64,000 nt of DNA from Xiheicaenibacterium sp046351325 (GCA_046351325.1 JAXLYR010000015.1:124001-188000), one strand, 5' to 3'; shown: positions 24,286 to 33,373, counted from the first letter of the stretch. Notes: generated from the letters alone by a model not told the origin. Program-made: numbers and translations.

Positions 24286-25191
24286 TCAGCCCGTCATGGC
24301 CTCGGCGGGGCGAGCCATTTGCCAATAGAAGAACTGGCGCTTGTCGATCGTGAGGGCGTCGCCGAAGCACTTCTTCATTTGCTGCCACTGCTCTTCGACG
24401 GTGCGCGTGATGACCCGCGACGCATATCCGTACTTCAGGACCTTGGCGACGGCGTTGACGTAGTTCTTCGCGCCGGTGCCCTGGTGTTGTTGGGCGCGCT
24501 GGCCAGCCTTCTCGTCCAAACGGAGCACCGACCGGAGTGACTCCTGGGCGGCGGCGACGAAGGCCGGATCCTTGGCGGCGCGCTTTCGGAAGTAGGCAAC
24601 GAACCACTCCAGATGACGTCGCTCGTCTCGGGCGATGCGCTGCAAAAGCCCCTTCAACACGGGCTCATCGGTCACGCCCGCGAGCGCCTGGTAGAGGTGG
24701 ATATTGAGCGTCTCGCCGAGGATGTTGATGAGGATGACCCCGTATTGATCGATGAAGTCGTTGGGGTCGTATCCCTTCTGCAGGCCGACGAGGCTCGCCT
24801 CTCCATGTTGCCTGGAGATTGGGTGTTTGACGTGTCGACAGTAATGCCGAATCACGTGGAAGTGCTTGGACTCCTCGCCGGCTTGGTAGAGCGCCCAAGA
24901 GGCGAACTCCGCGTCGAGCAGCATGATGGCGAGCTGATTCACCACGATCGAAGGAGCGTTGCCCTCGACGACGGCGACCTCACCGACGCAATCGATGACC
25001 TTCAGATCATTCTCGGTGAGCTTGCTCGGATCGACGGATTCGATCTCGGCGCGCACGTCCGACATCTTCCATCGGTGCCCCTCGCACATGTCGATGAACT
25101 GATCAAAGAGCTCCCAATTGTCGTTTGCCTCGGCTTCGGCGTTGGGGAGCGGCTTCTTGAAAGGCGTGGCGTCGAAGGTGGTCTCCAGCAT
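24286..25191 (-). CDS. ferritin-like diiron protein (AurF/desaturase-like)
   Basis: With the ATG at 25191 the protein has 301 residues and a helical bundle with the classic diiron set: Glu76, E107-S-K-H110, Glu160 and E190-R-R-H193. These four helices bind two iron atoms that activate oxygen. The pattern fits acyl-ACP desaturases and AurF-type N-oxygenases; the substrate is not readable. The Shine-Dalgarno sequence is weak, and the frame is open upstream for 29 codons. The neighbours are a lipoprotein unit downstream and a small unknown gene upstream, so there is no obvious biosynthetic cluster. A role in oxidising a fatty acid or aryl amine is inference. Confidence 0.8.
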   Translation of the reverse strand: MLETTFDATPFKKPLPNAEAEANDNWELFDQFIDMCEGHRWKMSDVRAEIESVDPSKLTENDLKVIDCVGEVAVVEGNAPSIVVNQLAIMLLDAEFASWALYQAGEESKHFHVIRHYCRHVKHPISRQHGEASLVGLQKGYDPNDFIDQYGVILINILGETLNIHLYQALAGVTDEPVLKGLLQRIARDERRHLEWFVAYFRKRAAKDPAFVAAAQESLRSVLRLDEKAGQRAQQHQGTGAKNYVNAVAKVLKYGYASRVITRTVEEQWQQMKKCFGDALTIDKRQFFYWQMARPAEAMTG

Positions 25192-25403
25192 TGGACGATC
25201 GCAGAGGGTAATGTCGTGGGGGTCGAACGGGAAGGAGCGGGGACGTGCTCTCACGCGGCTGCTCCCCCCCGGGTTCATGCGCTCGAAGCAACAAGCGTCT
25301 CAGCGCCCGTTTCTTCTACACGGTTTGGACCATGGAATTGAGTGCTATTTGGGTCCAGTCGAGATCGTACGCTCCGAGCGCGACGCTCCTTCCCTCCAGG
25401 TCG

Positions 25404-25754
25404 CTACGTACCGCAACTCGGTGTCTCGAAGCCCCAACGAATTGGGATCACGTCGCCTTCGGCGAGGTAAAAGACAGCGGGTTCGATGAGCTCCACAGTC
25501 CCGTGAACACGGTAGCTGCCGGGTGGGAGCGCGACCTCGAAGGTCGAGTCGGTCGGCGTGACCCTGAATATCGTCGGCTTGTCTATCCGCTCGATGACGA
25601 TCTCCGCTGTCGTCCCCAAGTCCACGGCTCTCAGACCGGAGTGGGCTCCACTCGCCGCGTCGCTCGAACGCTCCCGCTCGAACTCGACGATATAGCCGTA
25701 GACACCGGTCTTGATGCGCTCGCGAACCAGAAGCTCGTAGCTGCTCTTCATCAT
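25404..25754 (-). CDS. small unknown protein with beta-rich, carboxypeptidase-regulatory-like end
   Basis: The ATG pair at 25754 follows a purine-rich GAGGAGGACGGAG stretch and gives 116 residues; the frame is open up to 25952. Residues 8-30 form a strand-like KTGVYGYIVEFERE. Later strands (AEIVIERIDKPTIFRVTP, FEVALPPGSYRVHGTVEL) look like a small Ig- or regulatory-like beta-sandwich, with the PPGSYRV turn common to peptidase-regulatory domains. There is no signal peptide. It is divergent from the MepA-like gene at 25916. The family is not recognised. Confidence 0.55.
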   Translation of the reverse strand: MMKSSYELLVRERIKTGVYGYIVEFERERSSDAASGAHSGLRAVDLGTTAEIVIERIDKPTIFRVTPTDSTFEVALPPGSYRVHGTVELIEPAVFYLAEGDVIPIRWGFETPSCGT

Positions 25755-25915
25755 GGTCTCCGTCCTCCTCCTCACGAGCTCGGCGTCGGGCGGGACGAAT
25801 CCGCCGGTCCGCATCACTCGAAATGCCTCTCCGGGCGTTGAAGTCGGCGGACCAGATGCGTTCGGTGACACCCCACGGAGTTGCAGCCCTCGCGGGTTCG
25901 TCAGTAGGCTCGGGC

Positions 25916-27973
25916 ATGCGCCCAGAAGCTCGCAGGGCGAGCCGTTCGGCACGCAAATGGCTAGGGTTGCGCGGCGTCGGCGCGCTTCTCTGCGTTGCGG
26001 GGTGCTCGAGCGGGGGCAGCGCGGATCCTCCCCCCGATCTCGCTCAGGCAGCGCTCCACGACGACAAGGCGGGGGGCGATCTGACCTGCGAGTCGACCGA
26101 GGCGCCTCGCGCAGGCGATCCAGCCCGCGAAGACGCTCCGCTCCTCACGCTCCCCGATCTGCCAGAGGCGCCGGCGCCCGAGCTCGGGGCTCAAACGCTC
26201 GTCGACACCGCGACCTATCCCTTCCTCGACGGTGAACCCGAGCTCGCCGTGTCCATCGGGGACACGAGCAACGGTCGCGTCGCTGCAGGGCGCGCGCTCG
26301 AGGAGAGCGACAGCGTCCAGATCTTGCCGAAGCAGCGGCTGCGCGATCTCCGCTACGGCTCCGACGGGCTCATCACGATGCTCGAAGAGGCCGGGCGCGT
26401 GCTCTATCAGCGAACGCACACGCCGCTCTGGCTCGGGAACATCGGCAAGCGCGACGGTGGTGACATCGAGTGGTCGGTCAGCCACAACGCAGGTCGAGAC
26501 GCCGACGTCGCGTTCTCCTACCGCGACGCCGCGACCCACCAACCCGTCGACCCACCCGACCTCGTCGCGCTCGGCTCGAACGGCGTCTCCGCGGACGGCA
26601 AATACGAGCTCGACGTCGCGCGGACGTGGATCGTCGTGCGCGCGATGGTCGAGAGCAAGGCGACGAACCTCCAATTCTTGTTCATCAGCGATCCGCTGCG
26701 CAAGAAGCTCCTCGACTACGCGAAGTCGGCGCACGAGCCTGGCTGGGTCATCGAGCGCGCCTCCGACGTGTTGAAGCAGCCTTACGGCTCCGCCCCACAC
26801 GACGATCACCTCCACGTGCGCGTCTATTGCTCGCGCCTCGACGTCGCGTGCGGCTGCGTGGACACCGGTGTCATCCAACCGTTCGCGCCGCGGTTCGACG
26901 GCGAACGCGAGAAGGCCGCTCGAAAGGCTCGCTCTTTCCTGAGCGACTCGAGCCCCGACAGACGCCGGCGCGCGCTGCTTCGGCTCTCGCTCGTAGGCGG
27001 CGCCGAAGACGTCGCGGTCGCGCTCGCCCGGCTCGAGGACTCGACCCCCGAGGTCCGCGTCGCGGCCGCGCAGCTCGTCGCTTCGCTCGGCGACGAGCGC
27101 CACGTCGCGCGCCTGATCCATCGCTTTCGGGAGGAGACCGATCCGACCGTCCTCGCGGCGCTCCTCGAGAGCATCGCGCTCCTCGGTGGGTCTGATTCGG
27201 GTCCCTTCTTGCGCGATCTCTTGCTCGCGAGCGCGGCCGCGGCGCCGACCTGTGAGTCGCCGTTCGAGCCGCTCCCGCCGCGCGCGCCCATCGACACACC
27301 CTCCGAGTACCGCGCGCTCTTCGCTCCCTGGCCGAGCCCCGACGTGCTGCTCGATCGCGTGGGCGTCGGCCGCCTCGTCGTCGAGGTCGCGCGCTACTCG
27401 GATCGGCTCGAGATCGTCGAGCCCCTCGTCGCGCTGCTCGATCCGGCGAACCCCGAGCTCGCAGGCGAGGCCGCGCGCTCGCTCGCGTACGTGACGAACC
27501 ACGCGCTCGCGCCCTGGGGCGCCGACCTCGAGGCGCCCCTCGCGAAGCCTCTCGACCAACGCCTCGCCGAGTCTCGCGAGCGCTACATGAAGCTCTTGCC
27601 GGGGCTCGGGAGCGCGAGGCGCGACGGGTGGCTCATCAACGGCTTCTCGACGAAGGGCTACCGCATCTCGAGCCTCGATCGCCGCGCGGCGTGGGAGCTC
27701 GTTCGGGCGATCTCCGACGCGGAGCATATTTCCTATAACGCGCGTAAAGCACTCGCCAAGATCCTGGGCGAGCGACCCGACGCCGTGCACTTCGGGGTGG
27801 GCGACGCGTGCAAGCACTTCTACCGGGAGCTCGAGGAGCGACGGAGCTCGCTCCGGCTCGACCGCCCGAACCAGGCTCAGCAGGCGGCCTGCGGCAAGGC
27901 TCGCGGCAAAGACAAGACGCGGAAATCCATCATCCGCATCACGCCCGCCGCTCCGACCGAAGACGATCATTAG
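25916..27973 (+). CDS. MepA-like murein endopeptidase lipoprotein with HEAT-like repeats
   Basis: With the start at 25916 the 685-residue protein has a lipoprotein signal (lipobox VAGC at about 24-27). Residues 110-320 carry a LAS-type peptidase domain: SHNAGRDADVAF holds the His and Asp zinc ligands, and HDDHLHVRVYC the last His, as in penicillin-insensitive endopeptidase MepA, which cuts peptidoglycan cross-links. Residues 330-600 contain helical HEAT-like repeats (LEDSTPEVRVAAAQLVASLG and similar), uncommon in MepA. The tail is basic. An enzyme domain joined to a protein-binding solenoid suggests a targeted peptidoglycan enzyme. It precedes the sigma-like gene by 43 bases. Confidence 0.8.
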   Translation: MRPEARRASRSARKWLGLRGVGALLCVAGCSSGGSADPPPDLAQAALHDDKAGGDLTCESTEAPRAGDPAREDAPLLTLPDLPEAPAPELGAQTLVDTATYPFLDGEPELAVSIGDTSNGRVAAGRALEESDSVQILPKQRLRDLRYGSDGLITMLEEAGRVLYQRTHTPLWLGNIGKRDGGDIEWSVSHNAGRDADVAFSYRDAATHQPVDPPDLVALGSNGVSADGKYELDVARTWIVVRAMVESKATNLQFLFISDPLRKKLLDYAKSAHEPGWVIERASDVLKQPYGSAPHDDHLHVRVYCSRLDVACGCVDTGVIQPFAPRFDGEREKAARKARSFLSDSSPDRRRRALLRLSLVGGAEDVAVALARLEDSTPEVRVAAAQLVASLGDERHVARLIHRFREETDPTVLAALLESIALLGGSDSGPFLRDLLLASAAAAPTCESPFEPLPPRAPIDTPSEYRALFAPWPSPDVLLDRVGVGRLVVEVARYSDRLEIVEPLVALLDPANPELAGEAARSLAYVTNHALAPWGADLEAPLAKPLDQRLAESRERYMKLLPGLGSARRDGWLINGFSTKGYRISSLDRRAAWELVRAISDAEHISYNARKALAKILGERPDAVHFGVGDACKHFYRELEERRSSLRLDRPNQAQQAACGKARGKDKTRKSIIRITPAAPTEDDH

Positions 27974-28016
27974 AGCGGGAGTCACAAACTCCGCCGTCGT
28001 TCGATGAGGGGAGGCG

Positions 28017-29006
28017 ATGAGTCTTCTGCCGTGTATCCCCACCTCGGTCGGTAGCGTTGATCTTCGCCGCGTCCTCGCCGAGCCCGAGCTCCGCGCGAGC
28101 CTCACCGCGATGGTCTCGCGTCGAGTCCCGAACTCGGAGGTCGACGATGTCGTGCAGTCCGCGCTCTGCGCCGCGCTCGCAGCGGAGCGACGCCCGAGCG
28201 CCCTCGACGAGGTCCCGCGGTGGGTCATGGGCATCGCGCTGCACAAGGTCGCGGATACGCATCGCAAGGTTCGACGCGAGCGCGCGACCGAGCCTGCTCA
28301 GCTCGCGAGCGCTTCGCTCTTCGACCCGATCGAGGAGCGGCTCACGCTCGCGCGGATCCTCGACGAAGGCCCGCGCGATCGCAGCCATCGCGACGCGCTC
28401 GAGTGGGCTCTTCGCGAGGGCTGCGGCGAGCGGCTGAACGACATCGCAGCGGAGGTCGCGCTGCCACACGACGTCGTTCGCAAACGCGTCTCGCGGCTGC
28501 GCGCTCGGATGCGCGCGCGATGGCTGGGCGCCGCCGTGTTCCTCGCGCTGCTCGTCGGCCGTCAGCTCCATGAGCACGCCCTCACCGAACGCCGCGCGCT
28601 CGTCGCCGCGACCTCACCGACGCCGACTGCGTTCTCGAACGCGCCGCTCTCGAACGCGATGGTGCAGGCGAGCGGCGCGACCCCGATGGTGCAAACGCTC
28701 CGGGTCACCCAGCTCGAGATCGACCCAGCGATCCAACCGACGGTCGCAGCGCTCGTCCGAACCGAGGCCAGGTCCGCGCGGGTGTCGCTGTCCCGCGGCC
28801 ACTTCCGCTTCGACGGCCTCACGCGGACCTACGAAGGGTCGCTGCGGGTCGACGATACGGGCCGCGGCACGCTCGAGCTCGACGACGGCCGCAAATTGCC
28901 GGTGCACCTCTCCGGCCGCGAGGGCGATCGGTGGGAGGTCGAGATCGGCGTCGCCGACTTGGCTGTCGGCGTTCGCCTCGTCCTCGAACCCGAGCGCGCG
29001 CCCTGA
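28017..29006 (+). CDS. ECF sigma-like protein fused to a membrane helix and C-terminal domain
   Basis: Residues 25-90 resemble sigma region 2 (VDDVVQSALCAALAAE, VPRWVMGIALHKVADTHRKV). Residues 115-167 resemble region 4 (LNDIAAEVALPHDVVRKRVS, a helix-turn-helix). A hydrophobic helix follows (about 169-183, AAVFLALLVGRQL). The remaining 140 residues end in beta strands (FRFDGLTRTYEGSLRV, LELDDGRKLPVHLSG) and would lie in the periplasm. Free ECF sigma factors lack a membrane anchor, so this is a tethered transcription factor or a one-component membrane sensor. No anti-sigma gene is adjacent. The start has GGGGAGGCG just upstream. Confidence 0.7.
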   Translation: MSLLPCIPTSVGSVDLRRVLAEPELRASLTAMVSRRVPNSEVDDVVQSALCAALAAERRPSALDEVPRWVMGIALHKVADTHRKVRRERATEPAQLASASLFDPIEERLTLARILDEGPRDRSHRDALEWALREGCGERLNDIAAEVALPHDVVRKRVSRLRARMRARWLGAAVFLALLVGRQLHEHALTERRALVAATSPTPTAFSNAPLSNAMVQASGATPMVQTLRVTQLEIDPAIQPTVAALVRTEARSARVSLSRGHFRFDGLTRTYEGSLRVDDTGRGTLELDDGRKLPVHLSGREGDRWEVEIGVADLAVGVRLVLEPERAP

Positions 29007-29007
29007 G

Positions 29008-29931
29008 CTACTTCAGCTTGATCGCGACCGTGACGAGGACTGGGAGGCCCGTCCCCGTCGTGGAGACCGTCGAGCCGTCCGCGCTTACAGCACCGTCAGC
29101 CAACTTGACCCAGCCGCCGTAGGGGCCGAACTCTTCGCCGACGGTCAACGTCTGCCCCCAGAACTCGACGGCGGCGCCCGCGGTGAGGCCAGCGTAGTTG
29201 TCGATCGAGACGGTCGCGCCCGGGCAGAAGATCGTGTCCTCCGGGCCGAGCGAAGCGACCATCACGAAGTCCGGGTCGCCCGTGACGTCGTCGACGAGGT
29301 CGACCGGAACGGTCGCCGCGCGGAAGGTCTGCTTGGCGGGCTCGTCGTAGATGAGGTCGTCGACGACGACGATCGTGTCGGCCCCGACGTCGAGCGTCAC
29401 GTCGCCTGCGGTCGCTGACTCACCGGGGACCATCTGCGCTTGGGAGTCGATCATCCGCGGGAAGATCCCCGGGAGCGGCGAGGGCTTGGTCTCGTCGTAG
29501 AGGTAGCCGATCTTGCCGAGCACGAGGCTGTCGCCGGGCTTGAAGAGCGGCCGATCGATCATGTCGGTCGAGAGGTTGTTGTTGAAGGTCGCTTGGCCGA
29601 TCGCGTTGGTGGACGCGTAGAGGCAGCCGTTCGCGCCGCAGAGCTGGAGGTCGAAGTTGGTGATCGCGGCGCCCGTCTCGTCGCGCGCGGCCCCGATGAC
29701 CTGGTCCACCAAGATCTCGTTCTTCGGGGCTGCGGTGCCCTCGGGAGGCTCGCAAGTCGGCCCCTGGCCACCCGCGCCGCCGCCCCCGGTCGCGCCCGTA
29801 TTGGTTCCACCTGCTTGACCACCTGCGCCGGTGCCCCCGGTGCCGCCCGACCCGCCGGTGCCGTCGTCACCGCAGCCGACCGTGAGTGCGAGGCCTAGCC
29901 CGAGCGTGATGCCGAGAGCGCTGATTCGCAT
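29008..29931 (-). CDS. lipoprotein with Gly-rich linker, unknown function
   Basis: The 307-residue protein has a signal with lipobox TVGC (about 17-20), then a long Gly/Thr/Ala linker (to about 57). A beta-rich domain follows whose first half holds a Cys pair in LQLCGANGCLYAS. This linker type is common in lipoproteins of Polyangia. No enzyme motif is seen. The end is convergent with the sigma-like gene (stops 2 bases apart). It lies 36 bases downstream of the REC-GGDEF gene on the same strand and may be transcribed with it. Confidence 0.75.
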   Translation of the reverse strand: MRISALGITLGLGLALTVGCGDDGTGGSGGTGGTGAGGQAGGTNTGATGGGGAGGQGPTCEPPEGTAAPKNEILVDQVIGAARDETGAAITNFDLQLCGANGCLYASTNAIGQATFNNNLSTDMIDRPLFKPGDSLVLGKIGYLYDETKPSPLPGIFPRMIDSQAQMVPGESATAGDVTLDVGADTIVVVDDLIYDEPAKQTFRAATVPVDLVDDVTGDPDFVMVASLGPEDTIFCPGATVSIDNYAGLTAGAAVEFWGQTLTVGEEFGPYGGWVKLADGAVSADGSTVSTTGTGLPVLVTVAIKLK

Positions 29932-29967
29932 GGAGTCCCTCCGAGAAGATGAAGAAAATGGTGCTTA

Positions 29968-30912
29968 TCACGGTCGAGCCACGACGTCGCGGCCTCGACC
30001 GTTGGTCTTCGCCTCGTAGAGCGCTTCGTCCGCGCGCTCGAGCAGCTGCTCGGGAGACAGCTTCGAATGGGGCTCTTGGCAGGCGATCCCGGCGCTGAAC
30101 CCGAGGACGCGCTGCTCGCCACCGAGCTCGATCGGTGAGCTCGAGAGCGCCGCGCGCAGCCGCGCGGCCGCGGCCTGCCCGGCGCTCGGCTCACCCCGAA
30201 TGAGCAGCATGAACTCCTCACCGCCGTAGCGAAAAGCGGCGTCCTCTTCGCGGGTCGCGCGCGAGAGCGTCGTGGCGAAATGACGAAGAGCCGCGTCCCC
30301 GGCGATGTGTCCGAAGGTGTCGTTGATCGCCTTGAAGTGGTCGAGATCGAGCAACACGACCGAGATCGCGATGTTGTGCCGCTGGCCGTAGGAGAGCTCC
30401 GCGCGCAGTCGCTCGTCGAGCATCAGCCGGTTGCCGAGGCCCGTCAGCGCGTCGATCCGCGCGAGCTGTCGAGCGCGCTCGAGCTCGGCGCGCGTCGCCC
30501 GATCGGCCTGACTTCGCTCGACCGCGCGCAAGACCTTGGCTCGGAGGATCGGCCCGGAGAACGGCTTGATGATGTGGTCGACCGCGCCGAGGTTCATCCC
30601 GCGAAGGATGTCGCCGTCGGTGTCCGCGTGCGCGGTGACGAGGATCACGGGGAGCTCTCGCAGCTCGGGTACAGCGCGCAGCGCCGCGAGGACATCGAAG
30701 CCCCCGAGCCTCGGCAGCATCACGTCGAGGACGACGGCGTCGAGCTCGTGATGCGCGCGCCGAACCACCTCGAGCGCCGCTGCGCCGTCGCTCGCTTGCA
30801 GACAGGTGAGCCCGACGTGCTCGAGCCCCATCACGATGAGCCGGCGAGTCGCGTCGTCGTCGTCCACGACGAGGACGGTGCCCTTCATCGTCTTGGTCGC
30901 GCTGTCAGTCAT
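29968..30912 (-). CDS. response regulator with GGDEF diguanylate cyclase domain
   Basis: The 314-residue protein starts at the ATG at 30912. The receiver domain (about 11-130) has Asp63 in VVLDVMLP and Lys116 in IIKP. The GGDEF domain (about 150-312) has the active-site motif GGEEF at 230-234 and the inhibitory site RxxD at 221-224, five residues before it. It should make cyclic di-GMP when phosphorylated and be inhibited by its product. Its start overlaps the end of aat by 8 bases, which couples a protein-degradation tagging enzyme to a second-messenger enzyme. The cognate kinase is not adjacent. Confidence 0.93.
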   Translation of the reverse strand: MTDSATKTMKGTVLVVDDDDATRRLIVMGLEHVGLTCLQASDGAAALEVVRRAHHELDAVVLDVMLPRLGGFDVLAALRAVPELRELPVILVTAHADTDGDILRGMNLGAVDHIIKPFSGPILRAKVLRAVERSQADRATRAELERARQLARIDALTGLGNRLMLDERLRAELSYGQRHNIAISVVLLDLDHFKAINDTFGHIAGDAALRHFATTLSRATREEDAAFRYGGEEFMLLIRGEPSAGQAAAARLRAALSSSPIELGGEQRVLGFSAGIACQEPHSKLSPEQLLERADEALYEAKTNGRGRDVVARP

Positions 30913-31663
30913 CGACGCCCCCGGCGCGCTCACGAGCGGCTCGCTCGGGTGGTGACACGACGCGGGGCGGGCCCACTTGGACACCGAGCGACCAGCGGCC
31001 GCGCCACGTGGGTCGCTGCAGTCGTCGCGAGAGCTCGGCGAGGAAGCGTGCGCGTGGCCAGTTCTCCGCCCCGAATCGCTCGAGGTGCGTCGTGTGGACC
31101 TGGCAATCGACGAGGTCGATCCCCAGGCGTTCGAGGTGGCGCACGAGCGTGACGAACGCGACCTTCGAGGCATCAGGGGCGTCCGCGAACATCGACTCGC
31201 CGAAGAAGACGCCACCGAGCGACACGCCGTAGAGCCCGCCCACGAGCTCTCCATCGAGGTAAGCCTCCGCCGAGTGCGCGAAGCCGAGCTCGTGGAGCGT
31301 CTCGTACGCGGCGATCATCTCCTGCGTGATCCAGGTGCCCTTCTGACCTGGGCGCGGCGTCGCGCCGCATTTGACGAGGACATCGTGAAAGCGCTCGTCG
31401 AGCCGCACCTCGTAGATTTCTCGACGCAGCTGTTTCTCGAGGCTCCGCCCGACGTGGAGTCGGCTCGCGAGGAGCACGTAGCGCGGGTCCGGGCTGTGCC
31501 AGAGGATCGGCAGCCCGTCGCTGTACCAAGGAAAGATCCCGTTCTCGTAGCCCAGCAGGAGTCGCTCGGGGCGAAGGTCACCACCGATCGCCAACAGGCC
31601 ATTTTCGTCGGCCATTTCGGGAGGTGGGAAGACGATGCGGCGATCGAGGCGGTAGACCGGCAT
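30905..31663 (-). CDS. aat: leucyl/phenylalanyl-tRNA-protein transferase
   Basis: Aat adds Leu or Phe from aminoacyl-tRNA to proteins with N-terminal Arg or Lys, marking them for ClpAP. The 252-residue protein has the family motifs FPPPEMADENGLLAIGGDL near the start, GIFPWYS, ILWHSPDPR, and GGLYGVSLGGVFFGESMF followed by VDCQVHTTHLERFGA. The C-terminal 25 residues are extra, rich in Arg/Pro. It lies 9 bases downstream of a Ser/Thr kinase gene and overlaps the REC-GGDEF gene. Confidence 0.95.
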   Translation of the reverse strand: MPVYRLDRRIVFPPPEMADENGLLAIGGDLRPERLLLGYENGIFPWYSDGLPILWHSPDPRYVLLASRLHVGRSLEKQLRREIYEVRLDERFHDVLVKCGATPRPGQKGTWITQEMIAAYETLHELGFAHSAEAYLDGELVGGLYGVSLGGVFFGESMFADAPDASKVAFVTLVRHLERLGIDLVDCQVHTTHLERFGAENWPRARFLAELSRRLQRPTWRGRWSLGVQVGPPRVVSPPERAARERAGGVDD

Positions 31664-31672
31664 GCGTCCCCG

Positions 31673-33373
31673 TCAGTAGCCCGCTTCCGGCTTCTGGCGC
31701 GCTGTCGGCACCCGCTGCGTCGCTTGCGCCGACGGGTTCTTCGCGGCCGACGCGGAGGAGAGCGGTTCCTCCGAGGCGGCCGTGGTCGCGGTCGCAGACG
31801 TGCTCGCGGGCGCCTGCGCGACGACGCTCGACGCAGCGGTCGACGTCGACGCCACATTGGTCGGTTCGTCGGACGGTCGCGTGGAGGCTGCGGCTGGAGT
31901 TCGCTGCGTGGTCGCGAAGATGATCGAGGCGATCGCGATCCCCGCGAGGGCCGCCATCGCGATGATCATCGTCGTCCACGACCGGGTCGACGGGCCGGCG
32001 TGGACGGGCGCCTGCGCCGCGACCGCGATCGGACCGGCGGTGTAGCTCGGTTGCGAGGTCGCGCCGAAAGAAGGCGGCGCGGGCGGCGCAGGGTTCTGGT
32101 TGAAAGAAGGCTGCGAGCTCGGTCCGAACGAGGGCTGCGAACCCGAGAAGGACGGCTGCGAGAACGAAGGCTGCGAACCCGAGAAGGACGGCTGCGAGAA
32201 CGAAGGCTGCGAAGTCGACAGCGCGGGCTGCGCGTAGCCGGCCTGGGACGGACCCGCGAGGGGCGGCTGCGCTCCCCCGAACGCCGGCTGCGAAGTGGCA
32301 CCGGGCTGCGGCAGGTGAGGACCCGTGCGGTTGTACGAGGGCTGCGACGTGCTGAAGGACGGCTGCGACGGTGGCGCGAGGGGGATCTGCGCGCTCGGCG
32401 GGAGCAGCGGGTGAGGCGTCCCGTGACCGAGCGCGATCGTCGCGAGGTCACCGCTCGGCGGCGGAACCTCAGCGCCGGGCGCAGGCGCCAGCATGCCAGG
32501 CGCCCAGCCGAGCGTGCTGCGAAGGAACTCGCCGAGCGCGTCCGAGAGCTCGCGAGCGCTTTGAAAGCGAGCCGCGCGATCGGTCGCGCAAGCACGCTCG
32601 ATGATCGCGACGAACTCAGCGGGCAGGTCCGGCACGACCACGCGCGGATCGGGCAGTGGTTCGTACGCGACCTTGAAGAGCAGCTCGGCGAAGTTCGCGG
32701 CCTTGCGCGGCACGACGCCGACGACCGCCTCGTAGAGCATCACGCCGACGGCGTAGACATCGCTGCGAACGTCGACCTCGTGGGACGAGCGGATGTGCTC
32801 CGGGCTCATGTAGTTCGGCGAACCCATGACCGTGCCCGTCTGCGTCGCGGAGCCACCACCGGCCTGCGTGAACTTCGAGATCCCAAAGTCAAGGATCTTG
32901 ACGAAGTCCTTGCGACCGGCCTTCTCGGTCAGGATGTAGATGTTGTCGGGCTTGAGGTCTCGATGGATGATCCCGGCGCGGTGCGCGGCCTCGAGCCCGT
33001 CGAGCATGTCCACCATGAGCCGCGCGACCTCGGCGGGCTGCAGGCGCTTGTTGCGACGGATGCGCGCTCGAAGGCTCTCGCCGTCGAGGTACTCCATGAC
33101 CATGTAGCGCTCGCCGCCGGGCGTGAGTCCGAGATCGTAGACCTCCACGATGTGCTCGTTGCCGATCTCGCCCGCGGCCTGAGCCTCGCGCTCGAAGCGG
33201 TCGGCCATCTCGTCGACCTGGCTGGCGGACGCGTGCAGGATCTTGATCGCGACGGTGCGCTTGACCCGGATGTTCTCGCCCGCGTAGACCGCGCCCATGC
33301 CGCCTTCGCCGAGCCTGCGGAGGATGCGGTACTTCGAGTCGAGGATTTCTCCCTCGCGCGAGGGCGCGGGCAT
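31673..33373 (-). CDS. Ser/Thr protein kinase with Ser/Gln/Pro-rich repeats and a membrane helix
   Basis: The kinase domain (about 15-280) has the Gly loop LGEGGMGAVY (21-30), Lys44, the catalytic HRDLKPDN (Asp139), and DFG at 162-164. A long region (about 300-455) follows, rich in repeated SQPSFS/GSQPSF units. A single membrane helix lies near 470-492 (MIIAMAALAGIAIASIIFAT) before a Thr/Ser/Ala-rich tail outside. The layout is that of PknB-like kinases without PASTA domains, typical of Myxococcota. All catalytic residues are present. It heads a minus-strand run with aat, REC-GGDEF and a lipoprotein. The targets are unknown. Confidence 0.93.
   Translation of the reverse strand: MPAPSREGEILDSKYRILRRLGEGGMGAVYAGENIRVKRTVAIKILHASASQVDEMADRFEREAQAAGEIGNEHIVEVYDLGLTPGGERYMVMEYLDGESLRARIRRNKRLQPAEVARLMVDMLDGLEAAHRAGIIHRDLKPDNIYILTEKAGRKDFVKILDFGISKFTQAGGGSATQTGTVMGSPNYMSPEHIRSSHEVDVRSDVYAVGVMLYEAVVGVVPRKAANFAELLFKVAYEPLPDPRVVVPDLPAEFVAIIERACATDRAARFQSARELSDALGEFLRSTLGWAPGMLAPAPGAEVPPPSGDLATIALGHGTPHPLLPPSAQIPLAPPSQPSFSTSQPSYNRTGPHLPQPGATSQPAFGGAQPPLAGPSQAGYAQPALSTSQPSFSQPSFSGSQPSFSQPSFSGSQPSFGPSSQPSFNQNPAPPAPPSFGATSQPSYTAGPIAVAAQAPVHAGPSTRSWTTMIIAMAALAGIAIASIIFATTQRTPAAASTRPSDEPTNVASTSTAASSVVAQAPASTSATATTAASEEPLSSASAAKNPSAQATQRVPTARQKPEAGY
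32133..32204. repeat. two exact 36-bp tandem repeats inside the kinase gene
   Basis: Copies lie at 32133-32168 and 32169-32204, coding twelve residues each of the SQPSFSGSQP type. They extend a longer run of imperfect units, so the length of this linker probably varies between strains. Confidence 0.85.

Noticed and set aside
25961..28267. 768-codon minus-strand ORF opposite the MepA-like and sigma-like genes
   Set aside because: It is composed of Arg/Glu/Val in the pattern of a complementary-frame shadow, spans two real genes and has no domain.
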